This document shows positions 6,165 to 6,735 of a DNA stretch of 6,735 nt, piece by piece. Source of the DNA: an uncultured Gluconobacter sp. (GTDB lineage: Bacteria > Pseudomonadota > Alphaproteobacteria > Acetobacterales > Acetobacteraceae); NCBI GenBank assembly GCA_937880175.1, contig CALFLO010000071.1, positions 1-6,735 on the forward strand. The letters run 5' to 3'. The translations under genes and the position numbers were made by a program. Under the pieces are notes generated by a model that was not told where the DNA came from, ran no database searches, and was given only the letters and a program-made list of their open reading frames with translations. Numbering within the stretch: the stretch's first letter is position 1; each line of letters begins with the position of its first letter.

Positions 6165-6735
6165 GCCTCTGTCCTCCCCGAGCGGTTCCACGACGCCCGT
6201 TCACTTACGGAGCCATCGAGCCGGTGACGTGCCAGAGTGATCGTCCAGCCCTTCTCATATGGGTGGATGCTCAGATGATTCCAGCAGGCCTGCCGGTGGG
6301 GGCGTTCATCCGTCAGGGATGCCGATGCCACACCGAGTAGCGGGACGTCGGTTCCGGTGATATGGGTCAGCGTTGCGTCATGGGAGTGCCCGTGCAGCAC
6401 GATCTCTGCGCCCGCCCGTCTGAAAACGGCAGCAACCTCACGATGATCGAGCAGGGACTTGCGCCAGGGCACAAGACCACGTTTCGGCGGATGATGGATC
6501 ATCACGACCCGGCACAGACCCTCTTTGCCCAGCTCTTCCAGAAGGGCCTCAAGACGGTCGAGTTGCCTGCGCCCGACGCGGCCGTATGCCATGAAGGGCG
6601 GCGTCGGAATGCCGGAATTGACGCCTACGATCGCAATGCCGTTCTGGATGCGGACATACGGATACTGCCGTGCGGACCAGCGCTCCCATTGATGCAGGCC
6701 AGCCGATGCCGGCTGACGGACCATGCAGTCATGAT
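6161..6735 (-). CDS. Calcineurin-like metallophosphoesterase, C-terminal part (cut by right edge)
   Basis: The open frame runs from the right edge to a TGA at 6163-6161, giving 190 whole codons in the window. An in-frame ATG at 6724 is probably internal, because the codons before it read His-Asp-Cys and the edge bases AT fit an Asn codon, giving the (G)NHD metal-binding motif of calcineurin-like phosphoesterases. Further motifs are MIHHPP (both His at 6496-6491) and HGHSH (6394-6380), so three metal-binding blocks are present; the N-terminal D-x-H block lies outside. The region reading GVNSGIPTPP and the C-terminus resemble class III cyclic-nucleotide phosphodiesterase/CpdA-like proteins. The substrate cannot be fixed: a cyclic nucleotide, another phosphodiester or a lipid-linked phosphate are all possible. 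It is the first visible gene of the operon and overlaps lptF by four bases (GTGA), which hints at an envelope role, but that is inference. Confidence 0.85.
   Translation of the reverse strand, partial: HDCMVRQPASAGLHQWERWSARQYPYVRIQNGIAIVGVNSGIPTPPFMAYGRVGRRQLDRLEALLEELGKEGLCRVVMIHHPPKRGLVPWRKSLLDHREVAAVFRRAGAEIVLHGHSHDATLTHITGTDVPLLGVASASLTDERPHRQACWNHLSIHPYEKGWTITLARHRLDGSVSERASWNRSGRTEA
6173..6177 (-). promoter_or_regulatory. Ribosome-binding site that sets the lptF GTG start
   Basis: The complement reads GGAGG, 8 bases before the GTG at 6164-6162 and inside the 3' end of the phosphoesterase gene. It lies downstream of the alternative ATG at 6191 and so cannot serve it. This supports a GTG start with a 4-base GTGA overlap. 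Confidence 0.75.

Larger units (their letters stand above)
1273..6735 (-). other. Six-gene translationally coupled operon: phosphoesterase, lptF, lptG, hydroxylase, nucleotidyltransferase, glycosyltransferase
   Basis: All six genes lie on the minus strand, and all five junctions are 4-base stop/start overlaps: GTGA at 6164-6161, then ATGA at 5013-5010, 3910-3907, 3095-3092 and 2343-2340. There is no intergenic space for internal promoters or terminators. The 5' end lies beyond the right edge; the 3' end is the hairpin at 1259-1290. Good Shine-Dalgarno sequences precede lptF and the hydroxylase, a moderate one precedes lptG, and the last two genes have none clear, suggesting falling, coupling-dependent expression along the message. 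Confidence 0.85.

Noticed and set aside
6165..6191. ATG start for LptF nine codons upstream
   Set aside because: The strong GGAGG lies between this ATG and the GTG at 6164, so it can only serve the GTG.

Overview
The window reads as chromosomal DNA of an acetic acid bacterium (Acetobacteraceae, Gluconobacter/Acetobacter-like). This is inferred from the high GC content, the alphaproteobacterial mmcB gene, the LptF/LptG pair, and lipid genes of the kind expected in bacteria that make 2-hydroxylated sphingolipids. The genus is a judgement from protein character, not from a search.

Layout, left to right. (1) Positions 1-278, minus strand: the N-terminal 92 codons of an MmcB-type DNA-repair nuclease, cut by the left edge. 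(2) Positions 279-360: a short divergent intergenic region. (3) Positions 361-1251, plus strand: a stand-alone beta-propeller protein resembling the N-terminal domain of plant glucosamine inositolphosphorylceramide transferase 1 (GINT1). (4) Positions 1259-1290: a perfect 12-bp hairpin between convergent genes. (5) Positions 1273-6735, minus strand: six genes read right to left, namely a metallophosphoesterase (cut by the right edge), lptF, lptG, a membrane fatty-acid hydroxylase, a MobA-like nucleotidyltransferase and a GT4 glycosyltransferase. Every one of the five junctions in this run is a 4-base stop/start overlap (GTGA once, ATGA four times), so the six genes look like one translationally coupled operon.

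How the genes may work together. LptF and LptG are the membrane subunits of the LptB2FG transporter, which extracts lipopolysaccharide from the inner membrane. Here they are coupled to three enzymes that could build and decorate a lipid: acyl-chain hydroxylation, activation of a head-group precursor, and glycosyl transfer. The convergent GINT1-like gene also points to glycosylated sphingolipid. The hypothesis most worth testing is that this locus makes a hydroxylated, glycosylated lipid (a ceramide-type glycolipid or a modified lipid A) whose export is tied to LptFG. The operon structure and the protein families are seen in the sequence; the shared pathway is inference. No RNA genes, mobile elements or CRISPR arrays were seen.
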